Assembly: GCA_004802725.1 (NCBI GenBank)
Contig: SGPM01000272.1
Span: forward strand, 1 to 37,440
DNA length: 37,440 bases
From: Antrodiella citrinella
Taxonomy: Eukaryota > Basidiomycota > Agaricomycetes > Polyporales > Steccherinaceae
Direction: 5' to 3'
Part shown: positions 21,936 to 33,403 of the stretch, piece after piece
Numbering within the stretch: position 1 is the stretch's first letter
Layout: each line of letters opens with the position of its first letter
Position numbers and translations under genes: made by a program
Notes under the pieces: generated by a model
The model's database searches: none
What the model was told of the DNA's origin: nothing
Seen by the model: only the letters and a program-made list of their open reading frames with translations

Positions 21936-22130
21936 ATGCCAGTGCACATCGTCATGGCAAAGAAGAAGAATATGTGGTATAGTAGTTCACTGGCATCACG
22001 AGTCAATCAGACCGAACTGTTGGAGCAATATATGCCACAGTTAGCTTCGTTCAGAGTGATTCAACAAGCAGGACATTGTGTGAGTGACATACCAGAATAT
22101 TCCGCTTATCTTCTTTCACACTGTTATGAC
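21936..22130 (+). pseudogene. Orphan C-terminal piece of an alpha/beta hydrolase
   Basis: An open stretch of about 65 codons resembles the last strands of an alpha/beta hydrolase: an ELLEQYMPQ helix, then FRVIQQAGHCVSDIPEYS, where AGH would hold the catalytic histidine. No nucleophile or acid region precedes it. The sequence just upstream is the CTTGAG repeat patch. After residue 65 the frame runs on without family resemblance. It is best read as a truncated remnant; a chance ORF cannot be excluded. Confidence 0.35.
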
Positions 22131-22364
22131 AGGCACCTCAGGATAATCCCATCGGGGCTGCGACAGCTCTATTTGAGATTTTGCTCCAAGAGCGCACTCG
22201 TTGCCTTGCCATCCAGACCGAGTCCATTCGACCCGCTAGACTCTAAAATACCAGAAGACATGCACATGAGTCCGTTTTCTCGCACACAAGCTTGGACAAT
22301 ATAGGTATAGACGAGAAACGTTCGTTCTGGATACATGTACATTTCGACGGAGAGCGCCTTGCAT

Positions 22365-25300
22365 TCACTCTAATCCTGCATACCTTACGTCCGCGTTGTT
22401 CTCCAACCAGGTCATCCATGATTTGAGGTATCCACTTCCATGCTGCACCGTAGACGAATCGCCGACCACACACTGTGGACAGGTCAGGCGAGTCATATAT
22501 TCGGTATGAATAATTTTACTCACCAGGTGTCTCTTGGCACGCGTCATCGCAACTACAAGCCAGCTCAGCACGTAAATCAACTGTTAGGAACCAAAAGAAC
22601 GAACCATTCAGTCGTCGTTTGTCTTTCAAAAACCCTACACTCCTCTTCATTGGCTGAATGAGTTGTAATCCTAGTGAAGTCACCTGGGACACAACACACC
22701 TTGTCGTTGCTCCTAACAAGACTGATGATCACCGCGTCTTTCTCTCTGCCCTGCATGGAGTCTACTGTCCCGATCTCAATCTCTAAACCGTGAATCGGAC
22801 GCAACAGGGAAGTCAACAAAGTGACCTGTGCTTGATATCTGTATGCATTGTCGGTAAAAAGCTTTAAGCGATGTTACGGATCGGCTCACGGTGTGATGAT
22901 AGCAATTTGAGAAGGGAGCACGCCTGCAGCGATCTAGAGCATGTATTAAATAAACTCTGAGAGAGAGAGAGAGGCAGACAGCGATCATACCAAATCATCG
23001 ACCCAGTTCTTGACCACAGTGACCTCATTCTCATTGCATTTGCTACCTTCATCAGTATCTCCCTCTGTCCGCTCGAAATATTCACATCCTGCGGTGTCAA
23101 AGAATACCACAGGCGTTGACAAGATCTCATCGTCATCGTCAGCCGTGGCTGTGATGTTTGAGAGATCTCGCAGCAAGCGATTGGACACAGATGGGTGTGA
23201 TTGCAGCTTGGAATCGTACATCTTCCTTGAGGGAAAGGTTACAATTCGCTTGTGCATTCTGCAAAAGCTCATCAATATTTATGAGGAGAGGGGGTACGAA
23301 GATCGTACCGATATTGTACGTTGAGCATTCGCTTCACACGCGGGCCATGCATTGCTAGCAACCGGTCAAACAGCGTGGTCTCCAGAGACCGCGGTGGTTT
23401 GATAAGAACGAGCTTGTTCGACACGCCTTTCTTTGCAGGAATTTCCTTTGCCTCTTCTTCAATCAGCGGTCTCTCATCGTCTACGTCAGCAGTCTCTGCG
23501 AAAATTGGGTCCTCCTTTGCCTCTAGCTCCTCTTCATCATCGGACTCGGACTCGTCGATGTCTAGATTTCTCAACACGTCGACAACGGACGTTTCGGGAG
23601 CTTTGGGAGCTTGGACAACTTTTGGAACGACTTTGCTGTCCTTCTTTTTGCGTTTTGAGACAGCAAGAACTGTCGGTGGTAATTGCTTCGGATCGCCTGC
23701 CAAGATCAACTTTTTTGCTTTGAGGATTGGGATCCAGCATACCTGGAGTAACTGAGTGAGTATGGTGGGAAAAGGCGCACACAATCCATACTCACAGCTT
23801 CAAAGGCTTGAGTCGCTTCATCGATGATGACGACGTCAAAGTTCTCGTAGCGTAATTGACGGCCACCGGCAGAGTGGCACGTAGCTAATACAATCTACGT
23901 GTAGGTCAGATATATGCTTGATGGCTAACTTCGTCATCACATTACCTGAGATTCTTTGAGCACAGCCTGTACGACCTGTCCCTCGCGCTGACGGTATCTA
24001 CATGGATCTGTTGTTAGCAATCCATTCGGTACATGCTTCAGAAAATTCGCTGACTCTTTGCGCAAAGAGCGTACTTCTTCCCACATCTTCTTTCTTTCTG
24101 CACCTTTGGGCCGCTTTCCTTTAGAGCCTTTCCCTTTCCCGGAAAGAGTATTGAGCATAATATCAAGTTCGTTCTTGACATCTCGCGCCAAGGCAGCCTA
24201 GATGTCCGCTGTTAGAGCCTACTCTTCCCAACTATGGTCAAAGCACTAACCTGATCACTCCGATACGACTTGGCTTCCAGTGTCGCGTCGAGAACACCCT
24301 CATGCGCCATGACACGAGCCGGATGCCCGATTCGCGTGAACTTCACTCGATCTCCTTTGCTTGGAGCGGGAAGCGTCAGCAATCGTTCCATTATATTGTC
24401 TACCGACAAGTTAGAAGCACCGCATATCAACAAACGCAGGGGCTTGGGGTTGACCGAGGTGACAGTTGTAAGCTGGCGAATGATTTCAATTAGAGTATGC
24501 GTCTTTCCAGTACCTGACGTTCACCGACATCAACAAGGGTGCGTCAAGGGGAGCAAAGCGTCTAACCTGGAGGCCCATGGATACATGCCACTTCGGGTAC
24601 TTCTAACGCAAAGCGGACAGCATCCTTTTGACTGGGATTGAGCGTTTTGTCGAAGAAAGTCAGGTCTTTGATAGGTGTCCTTTCTGAGATCTCTGAGAGT
24701 CCCAGCAGCGCTCTCATGAGAGGCGTTACGGGAGGCGAGAATTTCTTCTTGCTCTCCGGCTGTGAACGCGTCCTTCAGTGCTGTCTCCGGAAGAATCTTA
24801 TACAATAGATCGTACGAACAGCACCATCCGCTGCAGGTAATAGCGCTCGTTCTAGTTGATCCAGTGTCTCATCCATTCTGAACAAAATGGAATTAGCACG
24901 CGACATCTGGTGCCATGGAATGATCCCGTCTTTCATACCTATCGATCGTGACGGTATTAGCCAGTCTGACGACTCTGCATCTCTCGGGAATATCTGCGTC
25001 TTCTGCGTTTGAATCAGGACTATCGAGCGCAATCACGATGCGTGTATCTGTAACCTGCAAACATATGAGAAGTGAAATGAAAGGAAATCCGCGCATAGTC
25101 GTACCTTATATACGACTCCTTCATTTTCCCGACTCTGCTTCTCCTCAGTATTTTTTGCGATCTTCTTCTTGGCCGACGTGCTAGCATTCTCCTCAATTCG
25201 TGCAATGTCTCCTGGCCTGAAGGACACTATTAACATGACGATTGGCGCGTCCAGACAATAGACGAACCTGAACTGATGTGACGGAAAGAGCGTCGAGGTG

Positions 25301-25579
25301 TGGTATGCAGTCGATCTCTCCAATTCCACTAGTCTGTCCTTTACGCTTTTCAGGATATGTAAAGGGATATTGAATGTTATGAACGCACGTCCTGCCACCC
25401 AATCCGACGGTGACATTAGCAACACTCAGACTACCCAACGCAAGGCCTTTCTGTTCCAGCAGTTTTTGGCTACTGCTGGACAGGATCAGGGTATAACGCT
25501 CGAGCTCTGCTTCGCGCTCCCTCTGCAAAAGTTTGTGTTGACGTTCGAAGAATATACGAAGTTGGGTTTCGGAGGACAT
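22365..25579 (-). CDS. HCS1: Hcs1/IGHMBP2-type superfamily 1 helicase
   Basis: A UPF1-like SF1B ATP-dependent 5'-3' helicase; yeast Hcs1 associates with DNA polymerase alpha and the human relative is IGHMBP2. Seventeen minus-strand exons (25579-25389, 25333-25268, 25216-25105, 25054-24939, 24877-24820, 24759-24567, 24513-24251, 24197-24055, 23997-23946, 23894-23796, 23742-23309, 23258-22991, 22933-22890, 22838-22700, 22644-22605, 22552-22524, 22472-22365) give 784 residues. The N-terminal region contains GLALGSLSVANV and RPGDIARIEE, typical of the family. Walker A is GPPGTGKT (243-250), Walker B is IIDEATQ (421-427), then GDPKQLPPT, VQYRMHKRI, GTVDSMQGREKD and NVAMTRAKRHL. An acidic, low-complexity insert of about 80 residues follows GDPKQLPPT. 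Donors GTTCGT and GTCAGC recur in this gene. It is head-to-head with ThrRS. Confidence 0.92.
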
Positions 25580-27381
25580 GACACGTTCGACACAGCAGGT
25601 GAAGGTTGCGGACAGATCGTCTGTGGCTACGGCTCTCCCGAGTCATGACATCTTATCTTATCGGTACCGACACCGATCAATGATCTGTCACAGCCATCGC
25701 CGAACTTCCTGGCTGTGGACAGCAAAGCCACCGGGTCCGCTCGTATCCCGTAACGATCAGATATATGGATCCTAGTCAGCTTCACCTCCACACATGAATA
25801 CCTTCATTCCCTACGGATTCACCCGTTTCTCGAATCTTGCTGCTTGAACTAGAGTCTGGAGCTCCAAAATTGATCCTGCAAGTGTCATACTGTGTTCACC
25901 TTATCGATTAATTGTAGTTGGAGGACTATCACACAGCTCACACTGCAAGTACTTTTGGAAAGCCCCTCCTCCCACTCGTTTTTCGTGCGCGCCTAAATAT
26001 CATTCACGACCGTGAACGATATTCAGGCGCCCTGAAGCTGACTTCTGCTGAGCGCTGAGGGTTCAGCTGAGTAGCCGCCCACGTCTTTCTGTCTTTGCCG
26101 ACATGTTCTCTTCTTGCATCACCACGTAGGATGACGAAGCACATCTTCTCGTGGCTGTGGCCGTGCATTGTGCGCCGCTTCGCTTGGACACCAGGTCAAG
26201 ACTACATAATGCTACAGAAAGGTACGTCGTAGCTTCTCTAGCATACCGAGCTTACCATAGTCCACGCCCATGCCTATACTAGGAATTGTATAGAATCTGC
26301 GCCACCGACGCTAAATCTTAGAATGTAAAATACTGATCATCCGATTTTTTATCAAGGCTCCCACTTACTACCCGTTCGATCTGAGTTCCTACGGTACGAG
26401 AGCATTTTCCTGATGCAGTAGTATAGTGGCGAGGATCGAAAATTGGTGAGTTAGTCAAGACGAGATTCACAATACTGCTGTGATATTCATGTCTCGCAGT
26501 CTCGTGTTGCGAAGTCACATGGTCCACCATTGCTGTATCTATCAGTGGACGATTACACGCCAGTCGCAAATGTCTGTGCACAGTTCCTCAAGACAATTCC
26601 CGCAACTGGCCGGAGACGTCGTGTCAATCGCTAATGACGTTACAATATCGCTGCAAGACTGGATGACCACCTACCTCAGCAAGATGAAGTTGCGACTATA
26701 TGTCATCGCTGGGGCTATGGATTTTCTAGAGCACCTCCGAGTCGCGGCACGGGCCCTGCGACCTAATGGAAGTTCGATGTCATACGATACCTAACTATTC
26801 GAGATGTTCCTCGCTACTTCCTCTTAATTTCGCACAAATATTACGAAGACATTGGACCTCCTAGATCAAACGGGATCCTAATCGAGCAGCGCAAGGTGCA
26901 GTGTCGAAACAGCGCATCAAAAACCTGGAGCTCGCAGCACTCTTCNNCTCGGATTAGGTATTTTTGGNCAACCTGGATGAATTGGAGAAGGTTAGAAGGG
27001 AGGTCTTCTGTGAATGCTTCATGCTTCGTGATGAAGACCTGACGAAAAAGACGAAAACAAGACTGCAGATGAAGATAACTCGGCAGAAGAGAACGAAGAC
27101 TTTCAANTTAGAAGAGTCCCGGACATCTCCGTGGATCGTGATCCTTAGATTAGAGGAATATTTGACTTTGAGTTAGCATTGAGTTACACGACTCCGTCCG
27201 TACGAAATCTAGTCCTGCTGCATGTGAATGATCTTGAAAACATATGAAGTATGAAGGGCATGTAGCCAAGGTGTTAGATAGAATCCGGGTTGTTATCGGC
27301 TGATAAGATCTCGAAAGTCATGACGAGAAGAAAGAAAATGTGACTCGTTCAGAGACCGACTGGACCAGCTGATTTCGATAG
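25580..27381. other. Long divergent intergenic region, HCS1 / ThrRS
   Basis: These 1802 bases separate two divergent housekeeping genes. They contain a near-perfect inverted repeat (25989-26030) and ambiguous bases at 26946, 26947, 26968 and 27107. Open stretches at 26480-26794 (+) and 26318-26581 (-) overlap each other and match no family I know. No gene is called here. Confidence 0.55.
25989..26030. repeat. Inverted repeat, 20-bp arms, 2-bp spacer
   Basis: The left arm (25989-26008) and the right arm (26011-26030) match at 18 of 20 positions when one is reverse-complemented, around a central TTCACG-AC-CGTGAA. Both mismatches are A against G transitions. It could form a cruciform or hairpin. 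It may be a palindromic protein site or the relic of a small non-autonomous element. Confidence 0.6.
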
Positions 27382-30300
27382 ATGCTGAATCGATTTCAGC
27401 CTTTCCGTCTTTCTCTTCGACCTTGTACATCTATTATTTCTTCACGGACATCTTTTCGACCTCAAAGACAGTTCGCAGCAATGGCTGCTCTCGCACCCGT
27501 CGCGTCATCGTCGCAACCAGTACAACTTCCTGCCCTCGACGCTCCTCATGCAAACGATCCAGAGGGAAAGAAACCAAAGGAGAAGAAGGCGGNCAAGAAC
27601 GCTGCTGCCACGTCAGCGCACCCTCTAGAGGTCAGTCCCCGCTTCCCAGTCTGCAAAACGGCCCCTCAATGCTGTTTGTGGCCAGTTGCAACCACGACCA
27701 GAGTTCTTCGATCACCGTATCAANTTGTTCGACAAGCTGAAGGCCGAGTACGATGAGTGGGTCAAAGGTGTGTACATTGAGTCACGGATACGAATGACTC
27801 ATTCATGTTTCACAGTGCAACCTCGAGAGGACATTGAGATCACACTCCCCGACGGTTCAAAGCGCTCCGGTAAAAGCTGGGAGACCAGCCCGATGGACGT
27901 TGCGAAGGATATCTCCAAGGGCCTNGCAGACAGGATCATCATTGCCAAGGTCGACGGTGCAGTGTGGGATCTGGAGCGTCCGTTGGAAAAGTCTGTTTCG
28001 CTCGAGCTGCTTGACTTTGAGCACCCTGAAGGTACGTCGCCTCCCGTTCTGACTCGATTGCAGTTTTAACTCGAAGCTGCCATCCAGGAAAGCGTGTGTT
28101 TTGGCATTCGTCCGCACACGTACTNGGTGAAGCCGCGGAGCGTCACTATGGCTGCCACCTCTGCATTGGCCCACCCACAGATGAAGGCTTTTTCTACGAG
28201 ATGGCCATTGAGGACAGGTGCGTGCTCTAGGTTGTCGTTCCTTGTACCTTTTTGATATCTCCGCAGACCCGTCACCACCGCAGACTACCCCGCTCTTGAG
28301 AAACTCACCGACGTCGCCGTCAAGGAGAAGCAGAAGTTTGAGCGTCTCGTCGTGACGAAGGAGACACTGTTGGAGATGTTCGCCGTGAGTCTTATTTTCT
28401 TTCGTTGTGTGCAGAATACTCAAGTCACTCTGCAGTACANCAAATACAAGCAATACATCATTGAGAGCAAGATTCCCGACGGCACGTCCACCACCATCTA
28501 CCGATGCGGTCCCATGATAGATCTTTGCGTGGGTCCTCATATCCCTCACACCGGGAAAATCAAGTCTATGTTAATCACCAAGGTACGTCGTGATTCGTAC
28601 GCACACGTGCTAAATTCTGACGGCGTTCCTTCAGAACTCAGCCTCGTACTTCCTTGGAGATCCCACCAAAGATTCACTTCAACGTATCTACGGTATCTCC
28701 TTCCCTGATAAGAAGCAGATGGCAGAGTACAAGGTGTTCCTCGAGGAGGCTGCCAGGAGAGATCACCGCAAGATCGGCAAGGTAAGTGACGACGTTGTAT
28801 TGTTTGATGTCGACGCTCATTCTCTTCCAGGAGCAAGAGCTGTTCTTCTTCAACGATCTCAGTCCTGGAAGTTGCTTCTTTTTGCCTCACGGCACAAGAC
28901 TGTACAACACCCTCGTGGAACTGATGCGAGTGAGTCCTCGACTCCCCTGACACCTAACGGCTCTCACAAACCCTTCGCCATAGTCCGAATACTTCAAGCG
29001 TGGTTACCAAGAAGGTAATCCCAACGTCTCTTCCCATTTCTCCTGTGACTCACCCCCGATCAGTCATCTCTCCTAATATGTACAACAGCAAACTCTGGGA
29101 AACCTCCGGTCACTGGCAAAACTACAAAGAAGATATGTTTACCCTCGACGTCGAGAAGGAGAAATGGGCCCTCAAGCCTATGAACTGTCCCGGTCATTGT
29201 CTGATCTTTGACTCGCGTGACCGCAGCTACAAGGAGCTCCCTATTCGCATGGCCGAGTTCGGTATCATCCACCGAAACGAGGCGTCTGGCGCGTTGACCG
29301 GCTTGACCCGTGTGCGAAGGTTCGTCCAGGACGATACGCATATCTTCTGTATGCCGTCGCAGGTGCGTGTCATATATTTGTTTTGGGTGACTGAACGCGT
29401 GTGTGTTGACTGCGTCCGCGGTAGATCGAGGAGGAGATCCACTCGTTGTTCGATTTCATGCAGCACATCTACGGTCTGTTCGGCTTCGAGTTCCACCTCG
29501 AGCTGTCCACACGCCCCGACAACTACCTTGGATCCATTGATACCTGGAATGAAGCCGAAGCAGTGAGTCGATTGTCCCCTTACCCATCTCTTCTCCGACC
29601 TCACCTCTTCACAGCAACTCAGCCGCGCCCTCGAGAAAGAGTACCCCGGCAAATGGGAGCTCAACCCCGGTGACGGCGCGTTCTACGGCCCCAAGATCGA
29701 CATCACGATCCGCGACGCCCTGAAGCGGTCGTTCCAGTGTGCGACGATCCAGCTCGACTTCCAGCTGCCCGAACGCTTCAACTTGAAGTACCGCTCCGCC
29801 GACGACACCGCGGACAAGCCTGCGTCAAGGCCCGTCATCATCCATCGTGCGATTTTGGGCAGCTTGGAGCGGTTCATTGCGATTATTACGGAGCACTTTG
29901 CGGGGAAGTGGCCGTTTTGGTTGTCGCCGAGACAGGTGCTCGTCATCCCTGTCGCTGCGCCTTACGTGAGTTGTATCCCAAGTTCAAGTGTGTTCTTGGT
30001 TTTGATGAAGGGGAATCTACAGAAAGAGTACGCTACGAAGGTTGTGGACACGTTGTCTGGCCTTGGCCTCTACGCGGACGTCGACAACGGCGACAACACC
30101 CTTTCCAAGAAGATCCGGAATGGAGAGATCGCACAGTATAACTTCATTCTCGGTTTGCTTTCACTTCACATATTTACCTGAGCATAACTGATCCATTATT
30201 TCTCTTCTGATAGTGGTCGGCCAAGACGAACTCGACACCCAGTCGGTGAACGTGCGCAACCGGGACGACGTCGGGAGCAAAGCACGCTCCGAGACGCTCC

Positions 30301-30392
30301 CACTCGACGTCATCGCGCAGAAGCTCGTCGAGTTGAAGGCCACACGCAGTTTGGGCAATAAATTGGCATCAAGCATCAAAGTAGAATCTTGA
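27382..30392 (+). CDS. THS1: Threonyl-tRNA synthetase
   Basis: A class II synthetase that charges tRNA-Thr and edits Ser-tRNA-Thr. Fourteen exons (27382-27630, 27686-27767, 27816-28031, 28088-28217, 28267-28384, 28436-28582, 28635-28781, 28831-28929, 28984-29014, 29064-29362, 29425-29562, 29615-29965, 30023-30152, 30214-30392) give 771 residues. Order: N-terminal extension, TGS domain (from about IEITLPDGS), editing domain with HSSAH and IDLCVGPH, then the catalytic core with MNCPGHC (zinc ligands), motif 2 around [16 protein letters not shown] and motif 3 around [13 protein letters not shown]. The anticodon-binding domain follows and ends near KVES. The first 33 residues are Arg/Ser-rich without acids, like a mitochondrial presequence. 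A second ATG at 27481 has a better context. Codons at 27593, 27724, 27925, 28125 and 28440 contain an N; none breaks the frame. Confidence 0.95.
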
Positions 30393-30651
30393 AGTCTAGA
30401 CTAGGTACTTAATGCGATGTAACAATGCTTTGGGGAGCAACAGTGCGGGTGACAAGAGAAGACAAGATGAAAAGACGTAGGGTATTATGGTACATGATAT
30501 CCCACAAAGTGACATGGTTGACAGCGCTCGTGTGTAACTACTTGTGGCGACGTAGATGCATATGTTCATGTTTTCTTGATATCCACAGTGGCGAGACATC
30601 CCAGCTTCATGTTAACATTTACAGCCTGCACACGGTTGGACAGATAGGTTT

Positions 30652-32365
30652 TCAAGTAGATACGCCAAGTGATTTTCGCTGGAAGAAGCGATACACACGT
30701 CTCAATGAGAGCGAATACTGAAAAGTTGTAGGCTACTCACGAGCTGAATGATCTGGTCGCGCTCCATCGCGGGCAGAGAGTTGATTTGATCTTGCGTTAG
30801 AGCGAGGACCTGCGCCAACATATCCTGCGAAAGCAGTGACTCCCCGTTCAGACCTTCACGAACGAAAAAAGCAAACAAAAGCCGAGACATACCCTCTGAG
30901 CAGCATCGTACCCCATAGCATTCGGGATCTGCGGCGCAGCTTGCTGTTGTTGTTGAGGAGGCGGCATTGCCTGTTGCTGTTGCGGTGGTGGAGCACCCAT
31001 ACCCGGCGGCGGCCTCCCATAGTACGGCGGCAGCTGTGCTGGAGGTGGCATGTGCGGGTTTTGATGCGGAGGAGGGTACATCGCGTTCGGGGGCGTGCCG
31101 CCTACAGGCTGGTTGGACAAGTGTGGCGGCGGGACCGGGTGAGCGCCATACCCTGGTTGAGGATGGTGTACCGGCGGCGGCGGGGCGAAGTGCTGCTGCT
31201 GCTGTGGCGCAGGTGTGTGTTGCTGTGGAGGAGGGTTGGAAGAGGATGCTGTGGCGGCGAGCATTCGCTGAAGAGAGGAAAAGCGTGGTGGTCACTAACG
31301 GAATCCTTGGAGACGAAGTGTGGCGATGATATGATGTCTTACATTCAGGATGGTTGGGTCAACAATTTTGTTGAGCAGCAGTGCTTGAAACAGAGCGTAT
31401 CCCAACTGTGGGTGTGCCACGAGGAGGGCCCTTGCAAGTTCAGGATGTGTGATCACAAACGCCTACGTCGAGACAGACACTCAAGCTCAGCGACCCGTTC
31501 TCGAATACACAACAAGTAGTCACTCTGTGAAGTAAGACCGACCTTCATTTGCGCCAGAACCTCCAATATTTGTGACGGATTCTCCCTCGCAAGCAATGCA
31601 CTTATGGAGTCCAATGCACTGGAACCCGGTGGGATTTGCACGCCACGCGGCAGCTTCGCTAGGAAAGCGTTCGCGTCGTTCTTCGCACCCGGATATCGAC
31701 CACTCCCACCACCGCCGTGGCCTCCTCTTCCGCTGGTGCCACTGCTGCTGCCGCCACCGCCGAATTCACGCTCGCGTTCCCGCTCACGCCACTGTGCTCG
31801 TGTCTCACCTGCGTCGATGAGCTCACCCCGAATGGTTGTCTTGCCCTCCAAGAACGGATCGGAATCAGCCAGGTCGATGCGGAGCGGTCGTCCGCCTATT
31901 TCTTGACCATTGAGGTTGCGCACTGCTGAGAGGGCCGTGTCGTGGTCTTGCATGGTCAAACAGCGTCAGACAAGATTGTGGCCACACGGACGACTCAAAA
32001 ATGAAATTAGCTGTACCCGCGAATTCACAAAAGCCATAGCCTTTCGGTTTTCCGGTATCCCTGTCAAAAACGAGCCTTCATTGGTGCAAAAGACCACATT
32101 CAAGGTCGTCATATTGAATATGGACTCCGATGGATAGTGCAATGCGTGTGTACAATACCTAAAGCCGACAACTTGCCCGACAGTCTTGAATGCTTCGATG
32201 AGTTGTTCCTGGTGGAGAGAGTGAACTATTGCACACCGCGGCCATGATGTATTAGCTAACCTCGCCCATATTGTAGGGGACATTGCCCACTAGGGATTTG
32301 CGATGTCAGTGTGCGCGTGCCGTCAGCTGAGCTGTATAATACGCACCGAAAACCACTTTGCTCAT
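30652..32365 (-). CDS. Cleavage stimulation factor subunit 2 (CstF-64/Rna15)
   Basis: The RNA-binding subunit of the mRNA 3'-end cleavage and polyadenylation machinery, recognising U/GU-rich elements in the nucleus. Nine minus-strand exons (32365-32347, 32289-32261, 32208-32159, 32075-32017, 31946-31543, 31462-31343, 31267-30893, 30824-30741, 30678-30652) give 388 residues. The RRM has RNP2 VVFVGNVP (4-11) and RNP1 KGYGFCEF (44-51) and is followed by GGRPLRIDLADSDP. A Gly-rich linker leads to the hinge domain (about residues 170-230, ILEVLAQMKAFVITHPELAR), which in relatives binds CstF-77/Rna14. A long Pro/Gln-rich region follows. The C-terminal helical bundle has QVLALTQDQINSLPAMERDQ and ends a few residues later. 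The four tiny RRM exons (19-59 nt) make the 5' part easy to mis-annotate. It converges with ThrRS, with 259 bp between stops. Confidence 0.9.
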
Positions 32366-33403
32366 TCTCGGTCGCAACTATGTCTCAGTATGTTTCTTCG
32401 ATCGCTTCCTGTTGCAGCCGGGTCGGATTGAAGCGATTTCCAGGAATGTCACAACGCGATTGCAAAATACGAGAATGGCCGGACGGTATTGCAATACTTG
32501 ACTTGCGACTGTGCGCGCTTGACTTGACCTGCGCGACAAACATTTCTGGCGTCTGTTGTTGTATCCGTCAGGCTGACTAAGCCTTTTGTGCTCGTTGGAC
32601 GATGTACTAACGGCTCTTGACCAACCTCCATTCTTGCTAGGGTCCACGTATGAGAACGCAGATGACTCTTACTAACCATGTGCCGTATGTGCTGCGAGTG
32701 CTCAAGTAAGTGGCGGTTCATGCAGACCTTAATTTACGATCGCTGATTTCTGACTCCCTTGGACCTCCGTGGTTCATTTCTGCAGCGCAATCAACGACTC
32801 GGGCAATCATCGGAATCGCAAAAGTGCACCGCTCCAATTGTCGTAGCCTTTCATTGCCACTGGACGTTCTGTCTCGGTGAACACTATTGTATGGCTGTGC
32901 ACTCAGAGACAAGGTAATGTGAGTCAATCATTTCGTGCGTATAAGTTCATTTTTAGTAACGATAACGCCTTATCCGGGAGTACCCGGGAACCGAGCCCCA
33001 CGCGGCATTCTCGGCAGTGCGCTGCCTTAGTCATCCGAGTCCGTTTGTTGTGCAGTCTTGCCTGCGCAGCCTCAGAGTCACCAGTGTGTTGTCCTGCGGG
33101 CGGTGTCTACGTGTTTCCAGCTCGGGTTCACTATGATTCCTGCTGATTGTTACAGAGTATCCGGACGGTCATCTATAATCCGCGAGGAGGTTCCTTCCGC
33201 TCGCGCTTGACTCAGAACAATGATCGAGTCATACAGCCACATTCACCCTACTGACTGGTCTGACTCGCCACAGCCACTCGCCGTATATAAGGCCCACACT
33301 CTGATGATCTAGCATCATACAAATCTTCGGTCAACTGCCTGTTTAAACCGCTCACTTCGCTCCGTTACGCGCTACACCTCAAGTTACTCTCTACTTTCCT
33401 TCT
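32366..33403. other. Divergent intergenic region, CstF-64 / Hsp20-like
   Basis: These 1038 bases lie between divergent start codons. A TATA element for the Hsp20-like gene is listed separately. I looked for regular nGAAnnTTCnnGAA heat-shock elements and saw only isolated half-sites such as GGTTCCTTCC near 33190. No gene is visible. Confidence 0.5.
33284..33290 (+). promoter_or_regulatory. TATA box of the Hsp20-like gene
   Basis: TATATAA in the context CCGTATATAAGGCCC lies 114 bases before the ATG at 33404. This is a plausible core promoter with a leader of roughly 80 bases. A strong TATA box fits a stress-inducible gene. Confidence 0.6.

Larger units (their letters stand above)
21015..22364. 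other. Degenerate intergenic region with gene and repeat debris
   Basis: This 1350-base gap between the alpha/beta hydrolase start and the helicase stop holds no intact gene that I can support. It contains exon-like sequence at about 21190-21480, a repeat-like patch at 21743-21910 and an orphan hydrolase tail at 21936-22130, each listed separately. Confidence 0.6.

Noticed and set aside
26480..26794. 104-codon plus-strand open frame between HCS1 and ThrRS
   Set aside because: No recognisable family, no supporting introns or promoter, and it overlaps an equally open minus-strand frame.
30836..31519. Long plus-strand open frame of 227 codons
   Set aside because: It is antisense to the Pro/Gln-rich exon of CstF-64. 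Repetitive GC-rich codons keep the opposite frame open, and it has no domain or splice pattern of its own.
33150..33300. Possible heat-shock elements upstream of the Hsp20-like gene
   Set aside because: Only isolated TTC/GAA half-sites without regular 5-base spacing were seen, so no element is claimed.
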